Source: Ramlibacter monticola
Lineage (GTDB): Bacteria; Pseudomonadota; Gammaproteobacteria; Burkholderiales; Burkholderiaceae_C
Length of the DNA stretch: 64,000 nucleotides
Direction: 5' to 3'
Assembly (NCBI RefSeq): GCF_016722785.1
Contig: NZ_JAEQNE010000005.1
Span: 360,375 to 424,374, forward strand
A program made the translations under genes and the position numbers. Positions 51,801 through 60,484 of the stretch are shown piece by piece. The stretch's first letter is position 1, and the number at the start of each line of letters is the position of its first letter. The notes under the pieces are model-generated. The model had not been told where the DNA came from, ran no database searches, and saw nothing but the letters and a program-made list of their open reading frames with translations.

Positions 51801-54800
51801 AAGCTGTCAAACAGGCGCTGTTCATTTTTCAAAACATGGTCGCCGAAGATGTACGGGAATCGGTCCAACTTCGCCTGCTCCATGGCGTCCAAGGCCTGCG
51901 AGGTCTTCTCGGGCAGCGCTGTGGCGTTGCCTAGACTCGACACCCAGTCATCCATGCAGAACGCAAAAAGCTGGCGTCGCAGCACCTCGGCTGCCTGCAA
52001 GAAGACACCCGGGGGCGCCACCTCGCCGGCCATCATCTCCTCGGTCTCTGCAAAGAAGTAGAGGTCGTGTGGGCTGTTGCCGTCGGCCAGCGTGGTGGTC
52101 ATCGCATTGCCGTCGCGCCGCCCGGCGCGGCCCATGCGCTGCAGGAAGCTGGCTTGGTTCGGTGGCACTGAGCACAGCAACACCGACGACAGGTCACCAA
52201 TATCGACCCCCATTTCGAGCGTGGGCGTCGCCGACAGCAGGTTTTCGTACCAGGGCTTGGGATTCTTGTCCTTGAAGCGAAGCTCCAGGGCCTCACGCTC
52301 CTGCCGCTCGAGCAAACCCGTGTGTTCCGCGGCAATCACTCGGCGCAAGTCACCTTGACTGAACCGACGGGACCACCAGTCAGATGCCTCCGGAATGAGT
52401 TGTTCGTATTGCGACTCCACGGCGTCCAGGCAAGGCATGCCCAATAGGTATTCAGAGTCCCGCTTTGGCACGGCCAGGCGCCGCTTGCTCCCCTCGACCG
52501 CAATGAACGCAACTTCGGCGTCGAGTTCCAGTGCTTCCGGATTGATGGCCAGCGTGTCACCGAGGGGATGCGAGGTCTTCAGCAGCACTCCCGCTGCCAG
52601 CAACGCATCGAAAGCCGCTCGGTAGAGGTCTGCCGCCATCCCCTTGGCAAGGAGCATCTGTGAGCCCAGAGCCGCAGCGGCCCAGCGGTCATACCAGGTT
52701 GACCGGTTGGTCCCCGTGAGTTTGTCGAAATCGTGGTGCTTGCCCAGCGTGAGCAGGACCGGGCGCGGCCCGTAGTCACCCATCCTGGGCATCCATTCCG
52801 CCCTGCCAGCGCCCCTTGCGAGCATCCATACCTTGCCATCGCCTGCGTAGTTCGTCATCTCGGCGTGCATGACCCCACCGCGGCGCCGCATGTGCACAAG
52901 CAGCCCCCAGAGCCACTGGGTGAGCACGGAGGACTCCAGCCCCTGGCCACCGAACTGCTCACGAAAAACTGGCATCAGATGCGTGGCCACTTCCTGCACA
53001 CGCGACCATGGCACGCTCAGCGTCGCCTTCCCGATTCGCTCCAGCGTACGCCCACGCTGGCTTTGGTATGTCAGGTCGCTGAACAGCTGCCACAACAGTC
53101 GCTTCTTCACCTTGCCTGGCAGACGGGAGTTGGCGGGAAGCTGCCCGTGTTGCAACAGCTCAACGGACCAATCGTGATGCCAAGTCATGTTCGGCGCCAG
53201 GAACTCCGCCACCAAGGTCTCAGGCGGCATATGCAGCACCGAGCCGACCTCGTCGAACCGTTTTTCCGCGAGCGCCAGAAACTGGGTCCATGGCATGCGA
53301 GGGACCTCGAGTTGGTCCAATACGTGCGCCCAGGCGGTCCGGACGTTGTTGAGCCAGGTGCGAGCGCCGAAGAATCCTGCGCGGTGCGCCGCATCCTGCA
53401 CGGAGTCCGAGAAGGCAATCAGCTTCTTGTCGTCGTTGAAGATGCTGGCCCAGCTTGCCTCCACGATTTGCGAGCCCAGCGTCGCGTTGCGCGCGCCGAG
53501 CAGCAGCAACTCGTCACGCTCTCCGCAGCCAGGGCAGGTGTCGTCGTGGCGTGTGTATTGCGCGGTTCCAACGACCTGCGTGCGCTGAGCCGTCACGCGA
53601 TAGACCGGGAGCAGGTCTTGATGCGCGCACGCCAGGCACGCCGCCCCTGCATCAGAACCGGCCGCCTGTACATTGCCGCAAGCGACGCACACATGTTGTT
53701 CGACGCCATCCACATGCGGGCGGCCGACGCTGCGCGCCGCATAGAGTCTGGCCGCCTCTGGCCTGCGCGAGAACCATGTGTTGTAAATTTCGTCGAGCTG
53801 CGTCGATAGCTTGTTGCTACCCGGCACCAGACGCGACAGCCACCCGGTGGTGCGGCACTGGCTGCACTGCACCATGGGCAGGTAGACGCCATCGCGCTCT
53901 CCCGGCAGGTCACGTTCGCTGCGCAGACGCACGTCCTGTGGGTCCGATGCTATTTTGCCTACCATTCGCCGCAGTTCGCGTACCCAGAGTTGCACGCGCA
54001 GCGTCACCAGCGGCTGGTTGCCTTCGCGCATCGCCCACGCCACCAATACGAGCAGCGCGTCGAGAACTCGCGCCACCTGGATGCGCGTGGCGGATGGCAT
54101 GTTGCGGGCGAACGCTTCTTCCAGCGAGGCGTAGTTGACCACGCCGCCCTTCATCAGCCGCAACAGGTTGACAAAGAGCTGGTGGCGCTTCAATTGCTCG
54201 CCCAGCGCCTGCCGCCAAGCGACACCTGCGACTTCGACCTCGTCCCTCGGCTGGGAAAATCCGGGGAAGAATGCCCCGAACCAAGCCAGCACCGCTGCCT
54301 GCGGGGACGCGTACTGGGCAGGAGTGAACAGCGGGTCCAGCTCGGGGCGCCAGATGAACATATGGTCCACCGTCGCGTCACCGAGAAAGGCATCCACCGA
54401 AAGCCGGTTCTCGGTGATGACGGAATCCGCCGCGAAGGGCGTGCCGAACACCTGCCGCGCATACTCGCGCAGCGGCGTGGTGTCGGACGCGCCGCCCAAC
54501 GTAGCGGACGTGCCCGCACAGATAAGCTGGCCGCCATCAACTTTCAGGCGGGCGCGCAGGCGGCGCAGCAGCAGCGCAAGGTCAGTGCCCTGCGCACCAT
54601 CGAAGGTGTGAAGTTCATCGACCACCAGGTAGCGCAGCGTGGTGGGTGTGTTGTGCGCCCAGAGCTGCCGGTCCCTCGGCCGCAGCATCAGGTAGTCCAA
54701 CATCTTGTAGTTGGTCAGCAGGATGTCGGGCGGATTCTTGCGCAGCGTTTCGCGGTCTGTGATGACACCAGTGGGCGTCATCACCATGCCCTCGCCTGGC

Positions 54801-55312
54801 TTGCCGGCAATGCCGCCAACATAGAGGCCTACCCGCAGCCCCGCGAACGCCGAAATTCCAGAGACCAGTTCCGCCATGCGCCGCGCCTGGTCCGTCGCCA
54901 GTGCGTTCATCGGGTAGATGACCAGGGCCTTGATGCCTGGCTTGCCCGCGGCCCGCTCACGGGCGCAATGGTCAAAGACCGGGAACAGGAAGCACTCGGT
55001 CTTGCCGCTGCCAGTGCCGGTAGCCACCAAGGTACTGGCCGCCATGTGCTTCGAAGAAAGGCGCTTCCAGGACTGTTCCTGGTGACTCCAGGCGGGGCGA
55101 GGAGTGTCGAAGTCTTTGAAGAACTTGCGGCCAGACGAGCCCTGGGCGAACGGGAGGCCGACTTGGACGTAGGGTCCCTTCAACCATCCCTCTTCGTCCT
55201 CGACGAACCGGCTCATTAGCCCGTGCATGAAGGCGTCTGCCGGCTCGAAGCCGGAAACGAGAAACTGCTTGAGTCCGACTTGGATGTCGCGCGCGAGAAG
55301 CGAAGGGAGCAT
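48878..55312 (-). CDS. Giant DEAD/DEAH helicase with DUF1998 and nuclease-like tail (DrmA-DrmB fusion)
   Basis: A 2144-residue protein. The start at 55312 has a GAGGAA ribosome site and follows the methylase stop by 10 bases; an ATG at 55396 would overlap the methylase. The helicase has Walker A ATGTGSGKTE about residue 95, VVDELHTFDGAQGTD about residue 230 and MGVDIGDLSSV followed by QRMGRAGR about residue 1040. Several CxxC pairs (CSQCRTTGW, CVACG, CPGCHHM) suggest zinc sites. The DUF1998 signature is YDSVPGGTGYLHQL followed by CSCNHDPEKDGCYRCLYQYR about residue 1640. A PD-(D/E)XK/Vsr-like segment follows (LEARFIESL, QPDFVIF, VAVFCDGWAYHK), then 350 unclassified residues. It may unite DISARM DrmA and DrmB. 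Confidence 0.85.
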   Translation of the reverse strand: MLPSLLARDIQVGLKQFLVSGFEPADAFMHGLMSRFVEDEEGWLKGPYVQVGLPFAQGSSGRKFFKDFDTPRPAWSHQEQSWKRLSSKHMAASTLVATGTGSGKTECFLFPVFDHCARERAAGKPGIKALVIYPMNALATDQARRMAELVSGISAFAGLRVGLYVGGIAGKPGEGMVMTPTGVITDRETLRKNPPDILLTNYKMLDYLMLRPRDRQLWAHNTPTTLRYLVVDELHTFDGAQGTDLALLLRRLRARLKVDGGQLICAGTSATLGGASDTTPLREYARQVFGTPFAADSVITENRLSVDAFLGDATVDHMFIWRPELDPLFTPAQYASPQAAVLAWFGAFFPGFSQPRDEVEVAGVAWRQALGEQLKRHQLFVNLLRLMKGGVVNYASLEEAFARNMPSATRIQVARVLDALLVLVAWAMREGNQPLVTLRVQLWVRELRRMVGKIASDPQDVRLRSERDLPGERDGVYLPMVQCSQCRTTGWLSRLVPGSNKLSTQLDEIYNTWFSRRPEAARLYAARSVGRPHVDGVEQHVCVACGNVQAAGSDAGAACLACAHQDLLPVYRVTAQRTQVVGTAQYTRHDDTCPGCGERDELLLLGARNATLGSQIVEASWASIFNDDKKLIAFSDSVQDAAHRAGFFGARTWLNNVRTAWAHVLDQLEVPRMPWTQFLALAEKRFDEVGSVLHMPPETLVAEFLAPNMTWHHDWSVELLQHGQLPANSRLPGKVKKRLLWQLFSDLTYQSQRGRTLERIGKATLSVPWSRVQEVATHLMPVFREQFGGQGLESSVLTQWLWGLLVHMRRRGGVMHAEMTNYAGDGKVWMLARGAGRAEWMPRMGDYGPRPVLLTLGKHHDFDKLTGTNRSTWYDRWAAAALGSQMLLAKGMAADLYRAAFDALLAAGVLLKTSHPLGDTLAINPEALELDAEVAFIAVEGSKRRLAVPKRDSEYLLGMPCLDAVESQYEQLIPEASDWWSRRFSQGDLRRVIAAEHTGLLERQEREALELRFKDKNPKPWYENLLSATPTLEMGVDIGDLSSVLLCSVPPNQASFLQRMGRAGRRDGNAMTTTLADGNSPHDLYFFAETEEMMAGEVAPPGVFLQAAEVLRRQLFAFCMDDWVSSLGNATALPEKTSQALDAMEQAKLDRFPYIFGDHVLKNEQRLFDSFMALLDKDVDDVVRGRLRDFMQGQGEADGLRTRLTKALEELVEERRTYKKKKDELDKAKTKVQQQPQDEATQNQIDNLMRERDKMLELIKEINGRDLLNTLTDAGLIPNYAFPESGIQLKSVLWRKRGNDEPGNGAYVSLATQKYERPAQSALSEFAPENRFYANQRRVEVDQINMSLAKTEDWRFCPGCHHMQNLLVEPDVHPTCPHCGDPMWSDGGQKRTLLRFRQAIANSNDTDVRIDDSSEDREPKYYVRQLMADFQPSSVREAWQIPTDGTPFGFEFIARVTFRDVNFGELAKPGETFKVADKDAQRPGFRLCKHCGKVQKPPRRGAQSAEQSHSFDCPKHGTDDPANLLECLYLYREFESEALRILVPYTKSGVDERVVQSFMAAVQLGLKRRFGGKVDHLRMVLQDEPGKDGGPRKHFVMLYDSVPGGTGYLHQLLAHDARTLADVLRLALDALTTCSCNHDPEKDGCYRCLYQYRLGRSMELVSRDNAKAVLSELVGSLDALERVKTISDIYINPNFDSVLEARFIESLKKLGGVGGLPPVKLIQDVVNGKSGYLLEVGSQRYRVEPQSELNDGVGVSVWSQPDFVIFPWAAGSKRRPVAVFCDGWAYHKECLREDALKRSAIVSSGRFWTWSVTHQDVASALLASLDTDLESPLVALSRHDGAKAPATLPRAQEKAFTQNAVARLLHWLGAPEGEGSGDGGVEIQQRNAAWLTFLMVPATPQDKTLADDQRGQWLARLPSPIREPGGGYAPMTSKAKTGTVALGWWPLSLAKGLPSTPGWSVPAAVILDSASAEGDESLHAHWRRWLQLFNAMQFLPGVLLATASGLDAHDYEGLAASPGAGVSPGKAGDHGALSGAWLQALSEAMPALSAGLKELAGQGASVPEVGLELADEKGRVLADCELAWTASKLVVLRSDQEDVGDAWRAEHWTVILLNDAAEVQGEPWQIAAAKCLNLVKTESGGNKE

Positions 55313-55322
55313 GCCGTTCCTC

Positions 55323-58300
55323 TTATGTGGATTCGCTCTGCGACTCGAAGAATGCCCAAGCGGTACGGTAGTCGGATTCGCGGTCAGCGCGGGCAAAGGG
55401 CGCGACGTAGCGGCGCTCGACCGTGCGCGGACCGCCAGGAAGGGTGTCGTCGGTCACCCATTGGGTGATGACGGTTCTGTCAGGCACTTTGGGCTGGCCG
55501 CCATCCGACGTGACGTTGTACTCCCACATGTCTTCCCAGCCGAAGTTGCCGTCGCGCTGCCTGCCATCGGGCGGAACGATACGGGTTTTGGGCGTCTTGG
55601 CGCCGCCCTTACGCGGCAAGCCGACGCCGACCAAGCCCTTGCTGTTGGTAAAGACGATGCGACCGTGGATGTCGTACCAAGTGTCGCGCTCGTAGCCCTG
55701 CATCACCGGGAACTGCACGCGATAGACGAGCAACAGTTCCTCCAACGTCAGGCCAAGGGCCTGGGCGACCAGCACGTCGATTTCCACCAGGGCCATGCGG
55801 CGGGCGTAGTCGCCGCGCAGTGCGCTGTGGCGTGTCCAAGTGCCGCTGAGGTTGGCCCAGAAGTCCTGGGGCAGGCGCAGATTGTCGGGCTGGCTCCACT
55901 CCTGGTCCGCGGCAGCGACGTCGTAGACCTTTTCCCATAGCGGAGCGTAGTGGCTGGTAAGGCAATTTAGGGCGGCCACGCGTGCACGAATCTCCGCCTC
56001 GCCCGGAACTCCGACTCGCAGTACAGGCATGTGGTCCGAGGTATCTCCAAGGAAGTTTGCCTTGCCCGTTGTCTTTAGCAGAAAGTCGACTAAGAGCGAG
56101 GACCAGCATGCCAACGTCAGGACTAGGTCATTCGAATACCTGAAGATGACAGAGAGTGCTCCGTCAATGTGCGTACTTCCGAGAGGCATAAGTGCCGGGG
56201 TCAGAGTCCGCTCGCCTGATGGTGGGACCATCCTTCGTGTCACCAGCCGAAAGTACTCTGTGACGGGGCGCCCCTGTTCCTCTCCTGCGTCCACCCAGTT
56301 CACGCGCGGAACACGACGGGCGAACTCGGCACGGTCGGACATCGGTATGTAGTTCGTACGGGGCAGGTAGTCGTCCGGCAAAGAATCAAGGTCGAGCACA
56401 TCGTAGTGGCGGTTGGCCGTGCAGACCTTGCGAGGCGTCTTGTTGCACGGATTGGCCAAGAAGATGTGCGGGCCTGAGAGTACCAAGTCTTTAGGATTCG
56501 CTGGGAAGCGGGCATCGCTGACAGGACGGCGGGCCAAGGTGCCATCTCGCTGCGACGCTGTTTCGTCGAACATTACCGTGGACAAGTAGTCGTCCTCCAA
56601 GTCCACCAGGCGATGGCGCCAAGCGGCAAGCTTTCTGAGCACGCTACTTAACGCACCGGCATGCAGGGCTGGCAAGCGCGCACGGCGCGCAGGTGTTTCA
56701 GCCTCGTCGTACAACTGCGCGAACGTGCTCAGCGCCGCTTCATCGACCTGAACGATGCGGTCGGCGTGCCCCGCAGTGTTCCACTCACCTCGTTCGTTCT
56801 TGTACCCGCCTACAACGCCGGCCCCGTCGTGTCGATAGCAGGCATCGACCGTGGCCGGCGCAAACAAGTTGGCTAGATGGTCGAACCTGGGAATAGGTTG
56901 GGTCGGGCCATACACGTTGATGCTGTATTTGGTAAGGTTGTGTACCTCGGCAAATAGCGCTAGTTCGTTCACAAACTGGAAATGCTTACGAAGGCGTGCA
57001 TACACTTCTTCTCGCAGTACAGCCCCCTTTGTATCGTCATAAGGTCCTTCGGGGTGGAGCAGGCCAGCGATGCCTTGAGGTCCGTTCAAAGACCACGACA
57101 GGGTCATGAAGCACTTGTAGAGGTTGGCCTTCATTCCCGCGAGGGTGGGGTAGTTCTGAGCCGCATTTATGAAGTTCTGCGCTCCTTCTGCCTCCTGCAT
57201 TTCCTCTGTCCACGCTGCCTGAAGTCCTGCGTGACGAGAAAAGGCCTCGCTACGCCGTTGCGCCAGTTCTGCTGCACGAATATCGCGAATGGCAAACAAC
57301 GGGTTGAATTCGCCCAGAATGCCGGACTCATTCCACTCCACTCGCAGCCACGGCGGGTTGCCGAGTACGAGGTCGAAGCCGCCACGCCGAACCAATACGT
57401 CAGCAAAGCACAGTTCCCAATGCATGAAGCGCCGCTTCATGGCGATGGACTCGACCAGCGTGACGCGGGGAAATGCCTCTCGCAACCGACTAATGCGCAA
57501 TTGGCCGAAGCGGTCGTGCAGCCGAGGCTGGTCGGCGGCGTGTTGCAGCGGCAGTTGGGTCTCAAACCCGGCAAAGGTACCTTGCACCTCCGGTGCCAGG
57601 GGCGTGAACCGTTCGTGGCCGGCAGGCTGGAGGTCCAGGGCCGTCTGAGACCCGATGTCGACAACGTTACCCTCCAGGATGGCCCCAATCTCCAACCACC
57701 AAGCCTCACGAGTTGGGAGCTGAGCGCTCTCGGTAATGGGCCAGAACCATAGCGCGCTCCAGTAGTCCATTACCAGCTTCAGGCGGCGGAAAGGCGTGGC
57801 CAAGTCGCCGTCTTCGTTGAGTAGGCCCTGTCGGCGAATGGCTTCCTTCTGCGCGCGTGACAAGCGTTCGGACTCGTCGTCGACCCCGGCCCCCACCCTG
57901 ACCTTGCGGTGCGGCCACACGTCCAGCGGGTCTTCGGTGCGGGCGCGGTCACGTGCTAGGCCCTGGGTGTGCTCGTGCCACAGCTCCTGCACCTTGGCGC
58001 TCAGCTGCTGCAAGCGGGCGACTTCGTGGGGCGCCAGCGAGGCATTAAAGGCTCGCCTCCAAGCTTTCAGGCGCTCGAAGTGCTCGGGATAGAGCTTCTT
58101 GGCGTCCTTGTCGGCATAGTCGGCCATGCCTGGGTCGGGCAGCAGGAAGTGCCAGATGTCGTCGGCCTTGAGCGGCGCGTCCGCCGTGACGCGGCGAGGT
58201 GGCTCCTGGTGCCAAGCGGGCTTGGCGCCTTTGACGACGCTGCTAGCACGGTAGACCTGCCGGCGTGCGCCAATCAGGCTGTTGCCGGCAAAGAGCTGGT

Positions 58301-60482
58301 AGCCAAACCAGGGCACGCGGGCCGGTTTCAGCGGCAGCGGGTTGCCATCCTTGTCGTGCGTGGGCTCGCCGTAGATGGCATTGAGCCACAAAGACACCTC
58401 GGCAAGTTCAACCGCCACGGGGTTCAAGTCGACTCCGAATACGTTGCGGTCCGCCAGTACCATGCGGACCTTCTGCAGTTCCTGCGGATACTCGTCATGC
58501 GGGATGCGTCGCCCCTCTTCGGCCTGCTTGCGCTCAAGGTAGGCATCGGCAAGCTGGTTGACTGCCTCGTTCAGGAACGCGGCGCTGCCCATTGCGGGCT
58601 CGCAAACGGTGAGTGTGAGGATGTCATCGGCCTTGTTGACCCGGCCATTCTCCGGGGCCAGCAGCTCTTTAAGCGCGTACTTCACCAAGCACTGCGTGAG
58701 CACCTGCGGGGTGTAGTAGCTGGCGCTCTTTTGCCGGTCGCGGCCGGCCAGGCGGTAGATGAAGCTGCCCTTGGGGTACAGGCGCAGTCTCCGATGGCCG
58801 TTGTCGTCAATGTCATAGACGCGCTCGTCCTCGTGGTACTCGGCCAAGCGCCCGGCGGGCACAAACCAAGCGTTCGCAAGCTTTTCGGCTTCGCTGTTCT
58901 GCGCGCCAGCGAAGCGGCGGCGGCTGGTGGACGACACATCGCCGTTGTCGCCCTCGTCCCCGTTGTCTTCTTCCGAATCTGCATCCGCCGCGTCAGCATC
59001 GGCCGCGGCGCGGCTCTTTTTCGGTGCTGGTTTGACTTCGTACAGGTCGTCTGCTGCAAAAAATCCGCGGTAGCTGAGGAGGGCCTCATACACCGCGCCC
59101 AACTGGTTGATGGAAAGCAGCTGATAGCTGACACGCCCACTGCGGCGGCCCTTCCCTTGGCCGCGACTGAGTGACATCAACCGGATGATGCGCTGCCACA
59201 GGTGGTTGGGGAAATTCACCTTCGCAAGCAGCGGCAGCGCGGAGTCGTCGAACAGGCGGCTGTCCAGCGGCGCCAGCGCAAAGGTCTCCTGAGCCCCGGC
59301 AACCGCAGCATCGAGTTGCTGGGTGACTTGGCCGAGACCACACCCCTCGGCGACCAGCTTAAACAGACGGCGCAACGTGGCATCGAAGTAGCGGCCATCG
59401 CGCGCTTGCGGGCTGGAGAGGGGTTGCATCTCCAGGTCGCGCAGCTTCTCAAGGCTGTAGCCCTTGAGGTAGACCTCGCTGCGCGCGATGGGCACATAGC
59501 CCAGTTCGGGCCGCGCCTCGATGTAGAACATGAATAGCAACCTGTACACTAGGCGCAGGCATTCCAGGCTGAGTTGGGCCGGGTCCAGCTTGTATTGCCC
59601 GGAGTAGACGCTCTTCTTGCTACCGCTGGCTTGTTCGTCGAGTTGCCGTGCAGCTTCGTTCCCCAGCAGCTCGATGGCTTCGCGCAGCGCGTACTTCAGG
59701 TCTTCGCTGACGCCGAAGGCGTGCTTGTGAGCGTTTTCGTCCAGAGTCTCGAGCAGACTGGCTCCTTCTCCGGGAGAGAGGGAATCCTTGTGCAGGAGCG
59801 CTGCGCACGCCCTGAGCGTGTCAGCATCCTTGCGGTCAAGGATGTCGGCCCAGTCGAATCGCAGAGCACGGTTGTTGGGCCACTTGTAGCGGTCCAGCAG
59901 AAGCCAGTCGTCCAAGCCCACCAGCAGTGCGTACCGAGGCGGCTGGTCAGCGCCGAACACGGCATCGGAGAGCAGTTCGGCCCATGTCTCACGCTGCATG
60001 GCGGGCGGTACCGGCTGTCCACCGAGGTGCAGGCTGAGCACACTGTTGTCCAGGAGGTCCTCGTTCTCCGACCCCGGCTGATACGCAGGGATGATGGCGA
60101 GCTGGGGCGTTTGCACCTTCCAAAAAGGCAGCGGTAGCCCCGGCGCCAGCTCGTGCACCACTGGCAGCTTGGGCGGCGCGTCGTAGCCAAGGGCTTGCAG
60201 CAGGCCGGATTGGAGTTGAGTGAACAGCTCCCAACGCTCGGCAGCCTCGTGCCCACGCTGCACCTGTCCGCGGAGTCCGAACCACTTCTGAGCCCACGCC
60301 TGGAGCCGCTTGTGCGGTGCACGCCAAGCCTCTTCCCCGGAGTGCTCGGCCTCGGCCGCATCCCAAGCGTCCAGGCGAGACTTGACGTCCCCCTTGAAGA
60401 CCTCGGCCAGATAGTGATGGCTGTAGAACTCGTTCTCATTGGCGATGCCAGCAAAGGTCTGAACGGCGTCGAGTACTGGCAT
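55323..60482 (-). CDS. Large adenine-specific DNA methylase (DrmMI-like)
   Basis: A 1719-residue protein of the Eco57I/DrmMI-type N6-adenine methylase group. The N-terminal 480 residues are unassigned. An acidic linker (ADADAADADSEEDNGDEGD) lies about residues 497-520. The methylase core has a SAM motif CEPAMGSAAFLNEAV about residue 625, VFGVDLNPVAVELAEVSLWL about residue 680 and the catalytic NPPWLRVEW about residue 1040. A long C-terminal target-recognition region follows. Genes of this size next to SNF2 helicases occur in class 1 DISARM, where the methylase marks host DNA. BREX PglX is an alternative family, but no pglZ or brxC is near. It starts 2 bases after the helicase stop. Confidence 0.87.
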   Translation of the reverse strand: MPVLDAVQTFAGIANENEFYSHHYLAEVFKGDVKSRLDAWDAAEAEHSGEEAWRAPHKRLQAWAQKWFGLRGQVQRGHEAAERWELFTQLQSGLLQALGYDAPPKLPVVHELAPGLPLPFWKVQTPQLAIIPAYQPGSENEDLLDNSVLSLHLGGQPVPPAMQRETWAELLSDAVFGADQPPRYALLVGLDDWLLLDRYKWPNNRALRFDWADILDRKDADTLRACAALLHKDSLSPGEGASLLETLDENAHKHAFGVSEDLKYALREAIELLGNEAARQLDEQASGSKKSVYSGQYKLDPAQLSLECLRLVYRLLFMFYIEARPELGYVPIARSEVYLKGYSLEKLRDLEMQPLSSPQARDGRYFDATLRRLFKLVAEGCGLGQVTQQLDAAVAGAQETFALAPLDSRLFDDSALPLLAKVNFPNHLWQRIIRLMSLSRGQGKGRRSGRVSYQLLSINQLGAVYEALLSYRGFFAADDLYEVKPAPKKSRAAADADAADADSEEDNGDEGDNGDVSSTSRRRFAGAQNSEAEKLANAWFVPAGRLAEYHEDERVYDIDDNGHRRLRLYPKGSFIYRLAGRDRQKSASYYTPQVLTQCLVKYALKELLAPENGRVNKADDILTLTVCEPAMGSAAFLNEAVNQLADAYLERKQAEEGRRIPHDEYPQELQKVRMVLADRNVFGVDLNPVAVELAEVSLWLNAIYGEPTHDKDGNPLPLKPARVPWFGYQLFAGNSLIGARRQVYRASSVVKGAKPAWHQEPPRRVTADAPLKADDIWHFLLPDPGMADYADKDAKKLYPEHFERLKAWRRAFNASLAPHEVARLQQLSAKVQELWHEHTQGLARDRARTEDPLDVWPHRKVRVGAGVDDESERLSRAQKEAIRRQGLLNEDGDLATPFRRLKLVMDYWSALWFWPITESAQLPTREAWWLEIGAILEGNVVDIGSQTALDLQPAGHERFTPLAPEVQGTFAGFETQLPLQHAADQPRLHDRFGQLRISRLREAFPRVTLVESIAMKRRFMHWELCFADVLVRRGGFDLVLGNPPWLRVEWNESGILGEFNPLFAIRDIRAAELAQRRSEAFSRHAGLQAAWTEEMQEAEGAQNFINAAQNYPTLAGMKANLYKCFMTLSWSLNGPQGIAGLLHPEGPYDDTKGAVLREEVYARLRKHFQFVNELALFAEVHNLTKYSINVYGPTQPIPRFDHLANLFAPATVDACYRHDGAGVVGGYKNERGEWNTAGHADRIVQVDEAALSTFAQLYDEAETPARRARLPALHAGALSSVLRKLAAWRHRLVDLEDDYLSTVMFDETASQRDGTLARRPVSDARFPANPKDLVLSGPHIFLANPCNKTPRKVCTANRHYDVLDLDSLPDDYLPRTNYIPMSDRAEFARRVPRVNWVDAGEEQGRPVTEYFRLVTRRMVPPSGERTLTPALMPLGSTHIDGALSVIFRYSNDLVLTLACWSSLLVDFLLKTTGKANFLGDTSDHMPVLRVGVPGEAEIRARVAALNCLTSHYAPLWEKVYDVAAADQEWSQPDNLRLPQDFWANLSGTWTRHSALRGDYARRMALVEIDVLVAQALGLTLEELLLVYRVQFPVMQGYERDTWYDIHGRIVFTNSKGLVGVGLPRKGGAKTPKTRIVPPDGRQRDGNFGWEDMWEYNVTSDGGQPKVPDRTVITQWVTDDTLPGGPRTVERRYVAPFARADRESDYRTAWAFFESQSEST

Positions 60483-60484
60483 GG

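Noticed and set aside
48878..55312. Druantia (the helicase as DruE)
   Set aside because: DruE is also a very large DUF1998 helicase, but no DruH, DruM/F/G or DruABCD-like partner is recognisable. It stays as an alternative for the single protein only.
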